DNA from: a virus
DNA length: 29,174 nucleotides
Virus record (IMG/VR): IMGVR_UViG_3300034520_000331
Coordinates: 1-29,174 of that record
Strand: one strand, 5' to 3'
The notes below the pieces were generated by a model. The model was given only the letters and a program-made list of their open reading frames with translations, did no database searches and was not told the DNA's origin. Numbering within the stretch: position 1 is the stretch's first letter; each line of letters opens with the position of its first letter. This document shows, in pieces, positions 29,021-29,174 of this stretch. A program made the translations under genes and the position numbers.

Positions 29021-29174
29021 CTATTTCTTCTCTATCAAGACGACTGTCTCCACATGGCTTGTTTGAGGAAACATATCTACAATAGATAATTTTGTTAATT
29101 TATATCCATTTGATACTAATATTTCTACATCTCTAGCTAATGTTGATGGATTACATGATATATATACTAATTCA
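29021..29174 (-). CDS. rlmD: 23S rRNA (uracil-5-)-methyltransferase RlmD, C-terminal end (partial)
   Basis: The last 50 residues of a gene whose 5' part lies beyond the right edge. [16 protein letters not shown] contains the SCNP catalytic-site motif of the RumA/TrmA family, with its nucleophilic Cys. [19 protein letters not shown] is the conserved C-terminus. The enzyme makes 5-methyluridine in 23S rRNA. This is the only chromosomal gene in the window and it marks the edge of the element; the coding end appears intact. The 3' end of this gene family is a known integration site, for example of the streptococcal element Phi-m46.1. Confidence 0.92.
   Translation of the reverse strand, partial: ELVYISCNPSTLARDVEILVSNGYKLTKLSIVDMFPQTSHVETVVLIEKK

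Overview
This AT-rich window looks like one side of an integrated prophage, or a prophage-derived island, in a low-GC Firmicute, most likely one of the Clostridia. The signs are strong AGGAGG-type ribosome binding sites, low GC throughout, and a gene content typical of clostridial siphophages. These include a PolA-type polymerase, DUF2815 and DUF2800 proteins, a VapE-like primase-helicase, VRR-NUC, an SNF2 helicase, a DUF1492 regulator, HNH, and P27/Terminase_1 subunits. The only host gene is the 3' end of rlmD (29021-29174, minus), a gene family whose 3' end is a known insertion site for mobile elements. No integrase, tRNA, rRNA or CRISPR array is visible.

Layout, right to left, which is the direction of most transcription. 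(1) rlmD tail and its terminator. (2) A minus-strand restriction-modification operon, 28714-23332: an Xis-like DNA-binding protein, a degenerate LAGLIDADG protein, a McrB-like GTPase, a McrC-like nuclease, an N4/N6 DNA methyltransferase and a C5 methyltransferase, closed by a terminator at 23145-23185. (3) The lysogeny switch: a plus-strand repressor and an ImmA/IrrE metallopeptidase with an unusual long C-terminus, facing a minus-strand Cro-like gene across an operator region (21182-21341). (4) The early replication block, 20905-10431: DUF2800 nuclease, DUF2815 single-strand binding protein, DNA polymerase (broken by a one-base frameshift near 17797-17799), Zn ribbon, antirepressor, DUF4406, VapE, VRR-NUC, SNF2 helicase and a DUF1492 late-regulator-like gene. 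(5) A structured intergenic RNA candidate with a terminator (10299-10412), then HNH and a GC-rich inverted repeat that could be cos. (6) A DNA/peptide-modification block, 9697-3900: HTH-Zn protein, ParB-methyltransferase fusion, C5 methyltransferase, a pseudo-amidoligase, an amidoligase, a gamma-glutamylcyclotransferase and a Zn protein. (7) Small and large terminase. (8) A promoter-bearing cassette of a RuvC-like protein, a Hanks-type kinase and the start of a third gene, where a portal gene would usually follow.

The most unusual items are: the restriction operon, in which a catalytically dead LAGLIDADG protein may provide the DNA recognition that its McrB lacks; the ImmA protein with zinc ribbons, a DnaA-domain-I-like region and an SSB-like C-terminal tail; the structured RNA/terminator before the late genes; three related leader elements with arms that change sequence but stay complementary; and five GGTATACA sites beside vapE. 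All functional statements come from reading motifs in the sequence; no database search was run.
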